A DNA stretch of 64,000 nucleotides from Candidatus Saccharimonadota bacterium (GCA_028289245.1 JAQGGT010000004.1:310001-374000); one strand, 5' to 3'. Counted from the first letter of the stretch, positions 51,244 to 60,167 are shown. A program made the numbers and translations. The notes: a model not told the origin generated them from the letters alone.

Positions 51244-52266
51244 ATGGAGTTTGACCATGATTTTAGCCGCCGCGATCTGTTACGCGGTGCCGTTGGCCTG
51301 GCTGGCCTCGCGCTGCTGAGTAGTTGTGGCGGGGGCCCGGAGGCCACGCCTGCACCGACGCCAGATCCTATTATGGAACTACTCGCTATCAGCCGGTTAG
51401 ACCCGCTAGTGTTTCCGGACGTCGCCTGGATCAATCGCCAATCCAAAAATCACGAGCCGCAGCCCCACCCATTAATTGATGCACACCAGCTACGCGAAGA
51501 CGGCATGCCGGCGCTGGCCTTTAAGGCTACCCAGGGCCATGAGGGCGAGCGGCACGTCGACGGCGATCTAGCTCAGAATCGCCGCAATTGCGCCGAAGCC
51601 GGCATTTTAGGTATTGCCTATCATTACCTCATGCCCGGCAACGCCAAGAAACAAGCCGATGCCTTTATCGGCGCCCTGATCGACACCGATCCGGACAAGC
51701 CTGGCAAGGTAAAGGCCAAACACACCAAGGCCGTATTGGTGGTCGACGTCGAAAAAACCGGCCAAGACGCGCCACATGGTCCAAGCATCGAGGACGTCCA
51801 TACTTTCTACGACCGCGTCAGCCAGAAGACCGCTCGCCGGCTTGGTATTTACACCTCGGTCGGCTATTGGGGTGGCTACCAGAACGGACGGCTGCTCAAG
51901 GGCGAACTCGGCAACCCCGCCAGCCCGAAAGGCTCGTTCTTATGGTGGGCGTACTACCTGCGCAGTAACGGCACCACTGCCAGCGGCACCGCGGGCGAGC
52001 TGTTTAAAAAGGTCTCGGCGTACAGCCATCAGAAAACTACCGATGACCCATGGCCAGCCAACCGAATTGGCGATTGGGATTATTACACCATACGTCAGTT
52101 TACCGATAACGCTAAATATCGGGACTACCAGGGCGCGCATGATAGCGATGACAAGCACACCCTCGATTTTAACGTTAGTTGGCTCGACCAGTCGCAACTG
52201 GCCAGCTATGGTAACTATCGGCCCGACGAACTAGCCAAAGTAAAGCCGCTCAGTACAAAAATTTAA
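51244..52266 (+). CDS. Tat-exported lipoprotein with GH25 muramidase domain
   Basis: A 340-residue protein. The N-terminus SRRDLLRGAVGLAGLALLSSC combines a twin-arginine signal with a lipobox ending at Cys. A short Pro-rich spacer leads to a GH25 lysozyme fold: LAFKATQG, AYHYLMPG and VLVVDVEKTG, where the Asp-x-Glu acids lie, then YTSVGYW and the C-terminal strand with FNVSWLDQ. GH25 enzymes hydrolyse peptidoglycan glycan strands. A membrane-held muramidase could remodel its own wall or attack a neighbour's. An AATACT hexamer ends 8 nt before the ATG. Confidence 0.82.
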   Translation: MEFDHDFSRRDLLRGAVGLAGLALLSSCGGGPEATPAPTPDPIMELLAISRLDPLVFPDVAWINRQSKNHEPQPHPLIDAHQLREDGMPALAFKATQGHEGERHVDGDLAQNRRNCAEAGILGIAYHYLMPGNAKKQADAFIGALIDTDPDKPGKVKAKHTKAVLVVDVEKTGQDAPHGPSIEDVHTFYDRVSQKTARRLGIYTSVGYWGGYQNGRLLKGELGNPASPKGSFLWWAYYLRSNGTTASGTAGELFKKVSAYSHQKTTDDPWPANRIGDWDYYTIRQFTDNAKYRDYQGAHDSDDKHTLDFNVSWLDQSQLASYGNYRPDELAKVKPLSTKI

Positions 52267-52312
52267 TACAATATTATTATCAGCTAGTCACTTTAGTGCT
52301 AAACTAATAGTA

Positions 52313-52954
52313 ATGAACACCTCTAGAACCGAGCTCTATATGATCCGCCATGCTCAGACGCCGCTCAATTTAACTCCAGACGTCGTTAACGGCCGTAGCA
52401 ATCACATGGGCCTTACCGAAGAAGGCGTCGAGCAAGCCCACCGGCTGGGCCGCGGACTCCTAAAGGCAAACTTGTTTCCTACCAAGGTTTTTTCCTCGCC
52501 AGCCAAGCGCTGCCTGCTCACCGCCACCATCTCGCTCCAGGAAATGGGCCTCGACACCCAGCCGCTCGTCCAGCACGCCATCCAAGAGCTTAGTCATGGA
52601 CCATGGGAAGGTCAGCCGCGTGATGAAGCTTACCCGCCCGCCGTTCTAGCCGATATGAAAGCTCAGGGTAAGGACTTCAAACTGCCTGGCGGTGAATCGA
52701 TGAACGATGTCGGCCAGCGCATGCATGGCTGGGTGACCGAAACGTTTGCCGACACACCACCGGCCGACAGCCCGGCCCGTTACTTTGTCTACACGCATAA
52801 CGGCTCCATCAAATACCTGGCCTCTCTACTGTATGGCTGGTCGCACCAGCAAAGCTATGACTTTAACGTCGATAACACCGCTCTCAGTCTGCTCACCATC
52901 GAAAATGGTGAGATGGATTTTGCCTATCTCAACCGCGACGTCGAAGACCTATGA
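52313..52954 (+). CDS. Histidine phosphatase (phosphoglycerate mutase-like) family protein
   Basis: A 213-residue protein with the RHG-type motif MIRHAQTPLN at residues 10-19, the phospho-acceptor His being in RHAQT. VFSSPAKRCLLTA, an acid in IQELSHGPWEGQ and the second catalytic His in YTHNGSIKYLA complete the active site. It would dephosphorylate a small phosphometabolite. The -10 TAAACT (52300-52305) ends 8 nt before the ATG. It overlaps the convergent 587-aa gene by 6 nt. Confidence 0.88.
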   Translation: MNTSRTELYMIRHAQTPLNLTPDVVNGRSNHMGLTEEGVEQAHRLGRGLLKANLFPTKVFSSPAKRCLLTATISLQEMGLDTQPLVQHAIQELSHGPWEGQPRDEAYPPAVLADMKAQGKDFKLPGGESMNDVGQRMHGWVTETFADTPPADSPARYFVYTHNGSIKYLASLLYGWSHQQSYDFNVDNTALSLLTIENGEMDFAYLNRDVEDL

Positions 52955-54712
52955 ACGGTTTCGGTCTAACAGACCGGACAATATGTCGTTGATTTGGGCC
53001 ACCGACTGCGGATCGCGCAGGATATTCCGGTCTTGGTCCTGGCCGAGTAACGGACGGGTCGGGTCCAGCAAAAAGGAAAATAACGGCTTCATTGGGCTGC
53101 GCTGCATCGACGACGGCCGGCCACTGATTTGTAACTCCAACAGATGGTCACGCCGCACGACCTGTGCACTAATATCGGCGTCGCCGGTAGTAGCCCCGAT
53201 ACGCAAATCCTTGAAGGTACCGGTCGCGGCTGTGCCGAGCAGTTCCAAATTTGTTACATAACTCAAAAGTAGCTGATCGCCGGGGCGGGTCTCGCCCAAA
53301 TATTCATCGAGTCGCTGGCTCACGTGCAGCAACTCCAGGAGAGCTGCCGGGCGGCTATCGCGGTTGGCAATACGCGCTAGCACCGTCTGCAGGCTCGGAG
53401 AATCCGGGTACGGATTATTTTCTTGGCTCGGATAACGGAAGAAGCGTTTCAGGGCTCGAGGAGCTTCGCGGGTACGATCGGAATCATGATAGTTATTATG
53501 GCCACTCATAATTTCATCACGGCTCGAGAAGAGGTGGCCATATTTTTGGCCTAACGTTACAGCCAAGGTAAGCTCCGCCGAATCGTTGACTATCTGTGGC
53601 CCGCGGTAGCCCACGGCTTTGCGGACTGCTTCCTGGCTGTGCTTGCCATCTAAAGGATCCAACAGTAGATCATACAGCCCCAGCACTAATTGCTGTTTGG
53701 CTTCCGGAAGCAGGCTAAAGGCCTCGTCCATCACCACCTGGCCTTGATCAGGTAGCAGATTCGCCACCACTACCTCCACGCCGCCGCCAGTCCGGGCTAC
53801 CAACTGCCGCGCATTGCCATTCTGAGTGAGCGCTAGCTGTAGGCGGCGGCCACTGGCATCAATTAGTGGATAGCTCAGCCAGTGATGTACATAGTCTTGG
53901 GGTACGCTTTCGCGGCCTGGACGGTATACATATGCTGGAATAGGTAGCAGTCCTTGCTTATTCATGGATTTATGCAGCTCCCAACTCGCTTTGCGAACTA
54001 GTGCTGCTTCGTAGGCGACCAGCAGCTGCTCGCTGCGGCGCTGGGCTTGGCCATCAATAAAGGCTTGGATGTACTGCTGATTTTCGGCAGTGTACGGGGT
54101 CGCCGGGTTTTGCCTTAGCAGCGCCCGCAAAGACTCAATAATGCGGTAGCGCGGCGTTTCGTCATCACTGGCCGTGACATAGATCGAGTCATCATGTATT
54201 TCGCTGCCGAGTTGCACGTAGCTACACAAACCATCGGCGCGGAGGGCAAATGTTGCCAAGGGCAATAGCGTGTCGGCGCCGATCTTAGCGGCCAACATGG
54301 GGAGCCGTTCAGCCGGCGCTGCTGGAATCTCTCGGGTAGCTGGTGCCGATACTGCTTTGGCGCCCAACCATCGCCGTTTCGTGGCTGGAGCCGGCGCCAT
54401 AATAGATTCAGCTTTTGAGACTGGTGTGGCGATCACGACTAAATCAACGGGCCGACCATCAACATAAAACTGGCTGCTCTTTGCGACATCAACTTCGAGG
54501 ACGTCAAAACTCGATCGATACTCGACGTTGTCTACTACGTAATAGTCTGCCGTTACGGATAGGCGATCAGCATATTTTTCGTGGTCTTTAAATTTCTTGT
54601 GTACTAGGTGACTCAGGTCGGCGGCGGCAATGCTACAGTCCGAGAATTCCATGCCGAGCGCCCCGCCGAGCAGCGAGGGAACTTGTTCTGAATCAGTTTC
54701 GGGGCTAGCCAC
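52949..54712 (-). CDS. Large hypothetical cytoplasmic protein
   Basis: A 587-residue protein with no signal or membrane segment and no recognised domain. The N-terminal 110 residues look like a small beta-alpha domain (VTADYYVVDNVEYRSSFDV, DLVVIATPVS). A basic, Pro/Ala-rich linker follows (about 115-140), then a long mixed region with a helical segment (GQAQRRSEQLLVAYEAALVRKASWELHKSM). GTG 54712 with GGAG upstream is preferred; a TTG seven codons earlier is possible. It is probably a lineage-specific structural or regulatory protein. Confidence 0.6.
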   Translation of the reverse strand: MASPETDSEQVPSLLGGALGMEFSDCSIAAADLSHLVHKKFKDHEKYADRLSVTADYYVVDNVEYRSSFDVLEVDVAKSSQFYVDGRPVDLVVIATPVSKAESIMAPAPATKRRWLGAKAVSAPATREIPAAPAERLPMLAAKIGADTLLPLATFALRADGLCSYVQLGSEIHDDSIYVTASDDETPRYRIIESLRALLRQNPATPYTAENQQYIQAFIDGQAQRRSEQLLVAYEAALVRKASWELHKSMNKQGLLPIPAYVYRPGRESVPQDYVHHWLSYPLIDASGRRLQLALTQNGNARQLVARTGGGVEVVVANLLPDQGQVVMDEAFSLLPEAKQQLVLGLYDLLLDPLDGKHSQEAVRKAVGYRGPQIVNDSAELTLAVTLGQKYGHLFSSRDEIMSGHNNYHDSDRTREAPRALKRFFRYPSQENNPYPDSPSLQTVLARIANRDSRPAALLELLHVSQRLDEYLGETRPGDQLLLSYVTNLELLGTAATGTFKDLRIGATTGDADISAQVVRRDHLLELQISGRPSSMQRSPMKPLFSFLLDPTRPLLGQDQDRNILRDPQSVAQINDILSGLLDRNRS

Positions 54713-54832
54713 GGACGAACACTCCAAGATCAATAATTTACAAATTTTACCATATTAGTTATCTAAATACAATAGAACGGTCATTCAGTTCCATCTGTTA
54801 CAATTGGGGCATACTCCGTAAAAAGGATCCCT

Positions 54833-56518
54833 ATGGAAGAAAAAGCCGCCATTCACCACGCCAGAGGCTTCAGCGCTCAGCAAAAGAAAATCGCCCTCCT
54901 GATTGTAGCCTTCGCGTTTGTGATGGATCTGCTCGATAGCACGATTGTTAACGTGGCCATTCCCTCCATCCAGGCCAACTTGGGCGCTAGCTACAGCACT
55001 ATCCAGTGGCTAGTGGCTGGTTACTCGCTGACCTTCGCACTATTGCTGATCACCGGGGGTCGCATGGGCGATGTTTTTGGCTATAAAAAAATCTTTATGA
55101 TTGGGGTGACCGGTTTTACCATTGCCTCGTTGCTCACCGGCATTGCACCCACGCCAACCTTTTTAGTAATCGCCCGGCTGATCCAAGGCGCCATGGCGGC
55201 GCTGATGGTACCGCAAGTGATGTCGCTAATGCAAGTCATTTATGAGCCGCAAGAGCGGGCCGGAGTCATGGGACTGTTCGGCATGCTCGGTGGGCTGGCG
55301 GCATCACTGGGGCCGATTATTGGCGGCCTGCTCATTAAAGCTAATATTTTTAATCTCGATTGGCGACCAATTTTCTTGATCAACTTACCGGTCGGTATTT
55401 TTGCGCTGGTTGCCGGTGCTAAATATCTCCCAGACGGCAAGTCCGAGCACCCGCTCCATATTGACCTGGTAGGTACGGGCATAATCATCGTGGCACTCAG
55501 TTTGTTGGTCTTCCCGCTGATTGAAGGTCGCGATCTCGACTGGCCGCTATGGTCAATCTTGCTACTCGTTTTGTCGATACCGGCGCTCGGCTTTTTTGGT
55601 TGGTATGAACGACGTAAAGATTCTATCGATCACTCGGCACTCATCGTACCGGCACTGTTTAAGGTCAGGACCTTTATAAGCGGCCTCGGCCTCAACATCA
55701 TCGTCGAATCGATTCTGATTGGCTATTTTCTAACCAGTACCTTGGTGATGCAGATCGGCCTTGGGTATAGCCCAATCAAAGCCGCGCTCACCGCCATTCC
55801 GGTGGCCATCGGTATGACGCTCGGCTTTGCCGTCTTAGGTCAAAAATTGATTGCTACCCTCGGCCGACGGGTACTGATTGTAGCAGCCACAATTTTTGCT
55901 GTTGGCCTGCTGATTACCACCTCCATTTTCACGCACTATACATTGCACGCCGCGCCGTGGCAGTTTATTCCGAGCTTCCTCATTACCGGCATTGGCCTGT
56001 CACTGCTGATGATCCCGATTTTCTCCGCGGCGCTGCAAGATGTCGACCCAACGCACGCCGGTTCGGCTTCCGGCATTTTAAATGCCGTACAACAAGTTGG
56101 CGCTGCCATCGGCATTGCCATTATAGGCGTGATTTTCTTTGGCCAGCTCAACACCGGTTCGCTGCAGAGCTTTAGCGACGCCGAGCCCGGGCTGCGCAGC
56201 AGCTTGAGCGCCCAGCACATCCCCGCTGGCGTACAGGATGAAATCGTGGCCAGCACCCGTACTTGCTTCCACGACCGTAGCACCGAAAAAGATTCGAGTG
56301 TCGTGCCCGCCAGCTGCAAGCAAGCCCAATCCGGCCCCGGCAGTCAAGCCGTCAGCCAAGCCATTAGCCGCAGCGCCCGCGAAGCCAACGCCCATAACTT
56401 TGCCAGTGCCTTCCGAGCCAGTATCATCTACATCATTTTGCTGCTCTTTGTTATCTCGGCGCTTAGCTTCACCTTACCCAAAAAGTTCCGCATGATTGAG
56501 GAAGGCGCAGTTGCCTAG
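54833..56518 (+). CDS. DHA2-type MFS multidrug exporter (14 TM)
   Basis: A 561-residue transporter of the EmrB/QacA (DHA2) family. It has VMDLLDSTIVNVAIPSI in TM1 (motif D1), GGRMGDVFGYKKIF in loop 2-3, LIQGAMAALMVPQVM in TM4 and LGPIIGGLL in TM5 (motif C of drug/H+ antiporters). A roughly 100-residue outer loop with two Cys separates the last helices (about 430-530), longer than usual. It should expel drugs or metabolites by proton exchange. AAAAGGA precedes the ATG. The HIT gene starts at the base after its stop. Confidence 0.9.
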   Translation: MEEKAAIHHARGFSAQQKKIALLIVAFAFVMDLLDSTIVNVAIPSIQANLGASYSTIQWLVAGYSLTFALLLITGGRMGDVFGYKKIFMIGVTGFTIASLLTGIAPTPTFLVIARLIQGAMAALMVPQVMSLMQVIYEPQERAGVMGLFGMLGGLAASLGPIIGGLLIKANIFNLDWRPIFLINLPVGIFALVAGAKYLPDGKSEHPLHIDLVGTGIIIVALSLLVFPLIEGRDLDWPLWSILLLVLSIPALGFFGWYERRKDSIDHSALIVPALFKVRTFISGLGLNIIVESILIGYFLTSTLVMQIGLGYSPIKAALTAIPVAIGMTLGFAVLGQKLIATLGRRVLIVAATIFAVGLLITTSIFTHYTLHAAPWQFIPSFLITGIGLSLLMIPIFSAALQDVDPTHAGSASGILNAVQQVGAAIGIAIIGVIFFGQLNTGSLQSFSDAEPGLRSSLSAQHIPAGVQDEIVASTRTCFHDRSTEKDSSVVPASCKQAQSGPGSQAVSQAISRSAREANAHNFASAFRASIIYIILLLFVISALSFTLPKKFRMIEEGAVA

Positions 56519-56971
56519 GTGAGCGACACTATTTTCGATAAAATTGTCAGTGGCGAAATACCCAGCTACCGCGTGTGGGAAGATGACAACTATCTAGCCT
56601 TCCTAACACCTTTTCCTAATACACCCGGCCTAACGGTAGTCATTCCCAAAACCAATCCCGGCGACTACCTGTTCGACATCGATGATTCGGTCTACGTGGG
56701 CTTATTAGCGGCCGTCAAAACTGTCGCTAAGCTGCTGGAGACAGCGCTCGGCGTCCAACGCGTGGCCTTGGTATTCGAGGGTACCGGCGTGGCCTACGTA
56801 CATGCTAAACTCTACCCGCTACACGGTGAGCTGGCCGGTCAAACCGACGTGTGGAGCGATCACACCGAGTTTGTCGAAAACTACCGCGGCTACATCACCA
56901 CCATCGAAGGCCCGAAGATGGATGACGCCGAGCTATTAGCTATTCAAGCTAAGATTCGCGAGGCAGCATGA
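56519..56971 (+). CDS. HIT-family protein with degenerate histidine triad
   Basis: A 150-residue HIT-superfamily protein: IFDKIVSGEIPSYRVWEDD and AFLTPFPNTPGLTVVIPK are typical. The H-x-H-x-H triad reads Tyr-Val-His-Ala-Lys (AYVHAKLYPLHG), so only the central, nucleophilic His is kept. Hydrolysis of nucleoside phosphoramidates or dinucleotides may persist with altered specificity. GTG start directly abuts the exporter stop, and its end overlaps the next ATG (ATGA), so three genes are coupled. Confidence 0.85.
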   Translation: MSDTIFDKIVSGEIPSYRVWEDDNYLAFLTPFPNTPGLTVVIPKTNPGDYLFDIDDSVYVGLLAAVKTVAKLLETALGVQRVALVFEGTGVAYVHAKLYPLHGELAGQTDVWSDHTEFVENYRGYITTIEGPKMDDAELLAIQAKIREAA

Positions 56972-57477
56972 ATCTACTACTGCTCGGCGGCAACAGCCTG
57001 CGCAACCAGGCCTGGATTCATCAAGTGAGCGACAGCCTAGCCGGCGATTTTGCAACCCGCACCGTTATTGACTACCGTCACTGGCAGACTGGCGAGCCAA
57101 ACCTCGACTTCGCCCACGAATTATCACAAATTGCCACTGCTGCCACTACCCTCGGCGAGTACGCCGTCTTCGCCAAATCGGCCGGCAGCATCTTAGCGCT
57201 CGAAGCCATCCAGCAAGGCATTTTACGGCCTAATCGAGCAGTTTTTACCGGTCTGGCACTGCCAATGGTCGGCGAGCACCCTGCAGCGCTCGAAGCCCTG
57301 CGCACCGCCACAATCCCAATCACTATTTTGCAAAACGATAGCGACCCTGTCGCCTCATACGCCGAAGTTGCGGCAGCCTTACGCGACAACAACATCACTA
57401 GCGTTGAGCTAGTATCGTTGCCCGGCGATAGCCATGACTACGACGATCTAGGCGTTATCCGCAGCGCCCTCATCTAG
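56968..57477 (+). CDS. Small alpha/beta-hydrolase-like protein
   Basis: A 169-residue protein with a compact hydrolase fold: LLLLGGNSLRNQAW at the start, the nucleophile turn AKSAGS near residue 69-74, an acid in NDSDPVASY near residue 114 and His in LPGDSHDYDD near residue 153. This is a complete Ser-Asp-His set in a minimal fold. Substrate unknown. It is coupled to the HIT gene and overlaps the convergent receiver gene by 30 nt. Confidence 0.7.
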   Translation: MNLLLLGGNSLRNQAWIHQVSDSLAGDFATRTVIDYRHWQTGEPNLDFAHELSQIATAATTLGEYAVFAKSAGSILALEAIQQGILRPNRAVFTGLALPMVGEHPAALEALRTATIPITILQNDSDPVASYAEVAAALRDNNITSVELVSLPGDSHDYDDLGVIRSALI

Positions 57478-58041
57478 GGGCTGCGAGGTTGGTGGTAAGA
57501 GGTCTTGAACGGGCAAAGTATGCGTGATCGGGGCTACTGGCTCAGGGGGCGGCGATGCCAGAGGCATTTGCTCTACGACCGTCGTCATTGGGGAAGGCGT
57601 TGGTGCTGGAGCGGCTGCAGCCGGCAGTTCGAGCGAAGTATCCTCTTCTTGGTCGGCCGGTTTGAGAATGGCGTCTACCAGCACATCGAGCTGGTCATTG
57701 GATAAATTAGCCTTTACGGCGTAGCCTTCGATGCCTTGTTCACGCAAACCGGGAGGTGCATCAGCTTCGTTGAGATTCGAGATAATCATCACCTTGATGT
57801 GCTTACCCCAGTCGCTCTTACGCATCGTTTGCAGGATCTGGTCGCCGGCAATTTTAGGCACCATCAGGTCGAGTAGCACCAGATCTGGCAGCTCTTTCTC
57901 GATTAACGCCAGTGCCTCGACGCCGTCGTAGGCCACAAAGCATTGGTAGCCGAGAATTTCCATCCGCGTCCGATAGATATCGGCGAGCGCAACATTATCA
58001 TCAACGATAACGATCTTAGCTGATTTGCCGAACGGTTCCAT
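57448..58041 (-). CDS. Receiver-only response regulator with Pro/Ala tail
   Basis: A 197-residue protein. The CheY-like domain has the acid pair IVDDN (14-15), phospho-acceptor Asp58 (LVLLDLMVP) and Lys in YAVKANLS. There is no DNA-binding or enzymatic output domain. Residues 135-197 are a Pro/Ala-rich, acidic tail. It probably works as a phosphorelay or protein-protein switch. The ATG lies 8 nt after TACAAT, a near-leaderless start. No kinase is adjacent. Confidence 0.88.
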   Translation of the reverse strand: MEPFGKSAKIVIVDDNVALADIYRTRMEILGYQCFVAYDGVEALALIEKELPDLVLLDLMVPKIAGDQILQTMRKSDWGKHIKVMIISNLNEADAPPGLREQGIEGYAVKANLSNDQLDVLVDAILKPADQEEDTSLELPAAAAPAPTPSPMTTVVEQMPLASPPPEPVAPITHTLPVQDLLPPTSQPLDEGAADNA

Positions 58042-58078
58042 GCTATCGATTGTAGCGCACCGCTACGAAATTAACTAT

Positions 58079-58369
58079 CTATTGGGCGGCCGGGTCGGCG
58101 AGGTCGGCGGTTGCTTCGATGTGGCCCATAGCCCGTAGCTGGGAAAGTACTGCTAACCCGGCAAAAGCGCTAGCTTCGGTGTAGTAGGCCGTGCCATGCT
58201 CGGGTGAATGGCTGGATATTTCATGACCCTTTACTAGGGCAATGGCGGCGAGCGTTTCGAGCTCTTCGGTGTCGAGCTCAAGTATGGCTTGGGCTTTTTC
58301 GCGACGTTCGTCAACTAGAGGGCGAGGTTTTGGCTGCGGCGCAACTGGTTGCTTATTTCTACCTAACAT
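58079..58369 (-). CDS. Hypothetical 96-aa protein
   Basis: A soluble protein with a basic, Pro-rich N-terminus (RNKQPVAPQPKPRP) and two helices (RREKAQAILELDTEELETLAAIAL and AFAGLAVLSQLRAMGH). The second ATG (58369) is used because AGGAG is 9 nt before it; the first ATG overlaps that ribosome site. The promoter is a textbook sigma70 one. No family is recognised. Confidence 0.65.
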   Translation of the reverse strand: MLGRNKQPVAPQPKPRPLVDERREKAQAILELDTEELETLAAIALVKGHEISSHSPEHGTAYYTEASAFAGLAVLSQLRAMGHIEATADLADPAAQ

Positions 58370-58406
58370 GTGCTGCATCTCCTATTTTTTATTATTTTAC
58401 AATAGG

Positions 58407-58435
58407 ATTATATCACACTTGGGTTAATTTGTCAA
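58407..58435 (-). promoter_or_regulatory. Perfect consensus sigma70 promoter
   Basis: On the minus strand TTGACA (58435-58430), a 17-nt spacer with TG at its end, and TATAAT (58412-58407). It drives the 96-aa gene through a leader of about 30 nt with AGGAG. It starts just past the stop codon of the G5-domain gene, so that gene and this one are separate units. Confidence 0.85.
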
Positions 58436-58440
58436 TTGTA

Positions 58441-59274
58441 TTAGGTTGCGTCTGGGGTTGACGGATCGGCAGGCGGATCGGTGCCTGGGTCAGCCGGAGG
58501 CGGGTCGACGGGAGCAACGTAGGTGCCAATGGTGGAGGTTTGATCTACCGGCTGGGTAATTACCGTCGTTACGCTCGCGCCGCTGCGGCCAGTGGGGTAG
58601 CAAACCTTTTTCTGGCCAGCATGGCCTTGGTTTATGATAGTCACCACACCGCTAGTAACCGCTGGGTCTTCTACGGGCGTCGCGACAGTATAGGCGATGC
58701 TGATGATGTCACAATCAGGGGTAGTTGGCGTGGCATTCGTGGCCGCCGAAGTTGGTGTTGGCTCGGTGGGAGTAGTGTTGACTTTAGCCGACGCGGTCGC
58801 GCCTGCAGCAGTGGTGGGGCTCAGTGACTTACTGGTATCTTTGCTAGTGTCAGTGGTGCTGACTTTGGTCTGTTTGGCGGTGGCGCGGGCCTGCAACTGG
58901 CCACTACCGTTGTGGACGCCAAAGACGAGTACTAAGCCAACAACAACGACAATACTAGCGAAGGCTGCCATCATGGCCAGCTTGAGGCTGCGGGTGGATG
59001 GTAACTCCTCAGGGGCGGCGTATGTAAGCGAGACAACCCGCGACGGCTCCTGGATATAGCGCTTGTCGCCAAGCTCATATTCTGGTCCCTCGACACGGTA
59101 CAGGCCGCCAATTTTGAGGCCGCGAATCAGGCGCAGGTTCCGACTCACCGTCAGCATGCTGTCCTCGTCGTTCTCAAATAAAAATTGCACGTAACGCTGG
59201 CCCGGCTTGTATTGACGCTTCACGAGCGTTCCCACAAAACTAAAGTCAGATTCCGCAGCTCCCACGGTTGGCAT
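58441..59274 (-). CDS. Single-pass membrane protein with extracellular G5 domain
   Basis: A 277-residue protein. A cytoplasmic beta-rich domain comes first (about 10-85; VGTLVKRQYKPGQRYVQFLF, OB-like in pattern), then one membrane helix (about 100-122), a Ser/Thr/Pro-rich stalk (about 125-185), and a G5 domain (about 187-250). The G5 features are YTVATPVEDPAVTSGVVTII, QGHAGQKKV and a final IGTYV. G5 domains bind N-acetylglucosamine-containing polymers or zinc and occur in wall-active proteins. A Pro/Asp-rich tail ends the chain. It may couple surface glycan to an inner partner. Confidence 0.75.
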   Translation of the reverse strand: MPTVGAAESDFSFVGTLVKRQYKPGQRYVQFLFENDEDSMLTVSRNLRLIRGLKIGGLYRVEGPEYELGDKRYIQEPSRVVSLTYAAPEELPSTRSLKLAMMAAFASIVVVVGLVLVFGVHNGSGQLQARATAKQTKVSTTDTSKDTSKSLSPTTAAGATASAKVNTTPTEPTPTSAATNATPTTPDCDIISIAYTVATPVEDPAVTSGVVTIINQGHAGQKKVCYPTGRSGASVTTVITQPVDQTSTIGTYVAPVDPPPADPGTDPPADPSTPDAT

Positions 59275-59354
59275 AGCCCCTCACTCCCACAGATTATGCT
59301 TACGTTAATCATACCGCGGCCACCAAATAATTGCCAGCAGTTTCTCAGCAGGCG

Positions 59355-59360
59355 TATACT
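59355..59360 (+). promoter_or_regulatory. -10 box (TATACT), leaderless spacing
   Basis: TATACT ends exactly 7 nt before ATG 59367 of the VOC-protein gene, predicting a leaderless mRNA. Confidence 0.6.
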
Positions 59361-59366
59361 ACTGAT

Positions 59367-59750
59367 ATGATTAAAGATAGCCATGCCTTTAGCGGTTTTT
59401 CGGTCAACGATATCGCCGCTGCCAAAATGTTTTATGCCGATACGCTCGGCCTCACCGTCGAAGAAGCGATGATGGGCAACCTCACCCTGCACCTCGGTGG
59501 CGAAACCATCGCCCTGGTCTACCCCAAGCCGGATCACCAGCCAGCTACATTTACGATTCTCAACTTCCCGGTCGACAATATCGACGAAGCGGTAGCTGAG
59601 CTTCGGCAAAAAGGCATCGAGCTGGAGCACTACGACGGTCTCACCGACGAAGCCGGTATTGCTCGCGGTTTATCGGTCCAACGCGGCCCAGACATTGCTT
59701 GGTTCAAGGACCCGGCCGGCAATATTTTGTCGGTCTTGCAGCTCAGCTAA
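59367..59750 (+). CDS. Glyoxalase/VOC-superfamily protein
   Basis: A 127-residue protein with two beta-alpha-beta-beta-beta units: [20 protein letters not shown] and [21 protein letters not shown], ending [14 protein letters not shown], all classical glyoxalase/bleomycin-resistance features. Metal ligands are not clearly conserved. Substrate unknown. It ends 9 nt from convergent msrB. Confidence 0.85.
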   Translation: MIKDSHAFSGFSVNDIAAAKMFYADTLGLTVEEAMMGNLTLHLGGETIALVYPKPDHQPATFTILNFPVDNIDEAVAELRQKGIELEHYDGLTDEAGIARGLSVQRGPDIAWFKDPAGNILSVLQLS

Positions 59751-59759
59751 CTGCGCTAC

Positions 59760-60167
59760 TTACTTTTTGGCCTCGAAGTCGAGCGCCGCCGAGTTAAGGC
59801 AGTAGCGCTGACCGCCACGATCGATCGGTCCATCATCAAATACGTGGCCCAGATGTGAGCCGCAGTTCTTGCAGCTCACCGCTACTCGGTGCATGCCAAA
59901 GCTGTCATCATCAGTGAGAATGATGTTTTCGGTAGTAACCGGGTCAGTGAAGCTCGGCCAGCCTGAACCGGATTCAAATTTAGTGTCACTGGCAAACAGC
60001 TCTTGGCCACAGGCAGCGCAATGATAGGTGCCATCGGCGTAATTATTAACATATTTGCCGGTAAATGGCTGCTCGGTACCCTTTTCACGCATCAGATAGT
60101 ACTGCTCGGGCGTCAGCTTCTGTTTCCAATACTCATCAGTTTGTTGCATCATGTCTTGCGTCATCAT
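59760..60167 (-). CDS. msrB: Peptide-methionine (R)-S-oxide reductase
   Basis: A 135-residue MsrB. The zinc cysteines are two CxxC pairs, Cys50/Cys53 (HCAAC) and Cys99/Cys102 (CKNC). The catalytic Cys123 is in RYCLNSAAL, and SGSGWPSF forms the substrate pocket. It reduces methionine-R-sulfoxide in oxidised proteins. No fused MsrA is present and none is adjacent. GGAGG sits just before two ATG codons, so the first residue is uncertain by one or two positions. Confidence 0.95.
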   Translation of the reverse strand: MMTQDMMQQTDEYWKQKLTPEQYYLMREKGTEQPFTGKYVNNYADGTYHCAACGQELFASDTKFESGSGWPSFTDPVTTENIILTDDDSFGMHRVAVSCKNCGSHLGHVFDDGPIDRGGQRYCLNSAALDFEAKK

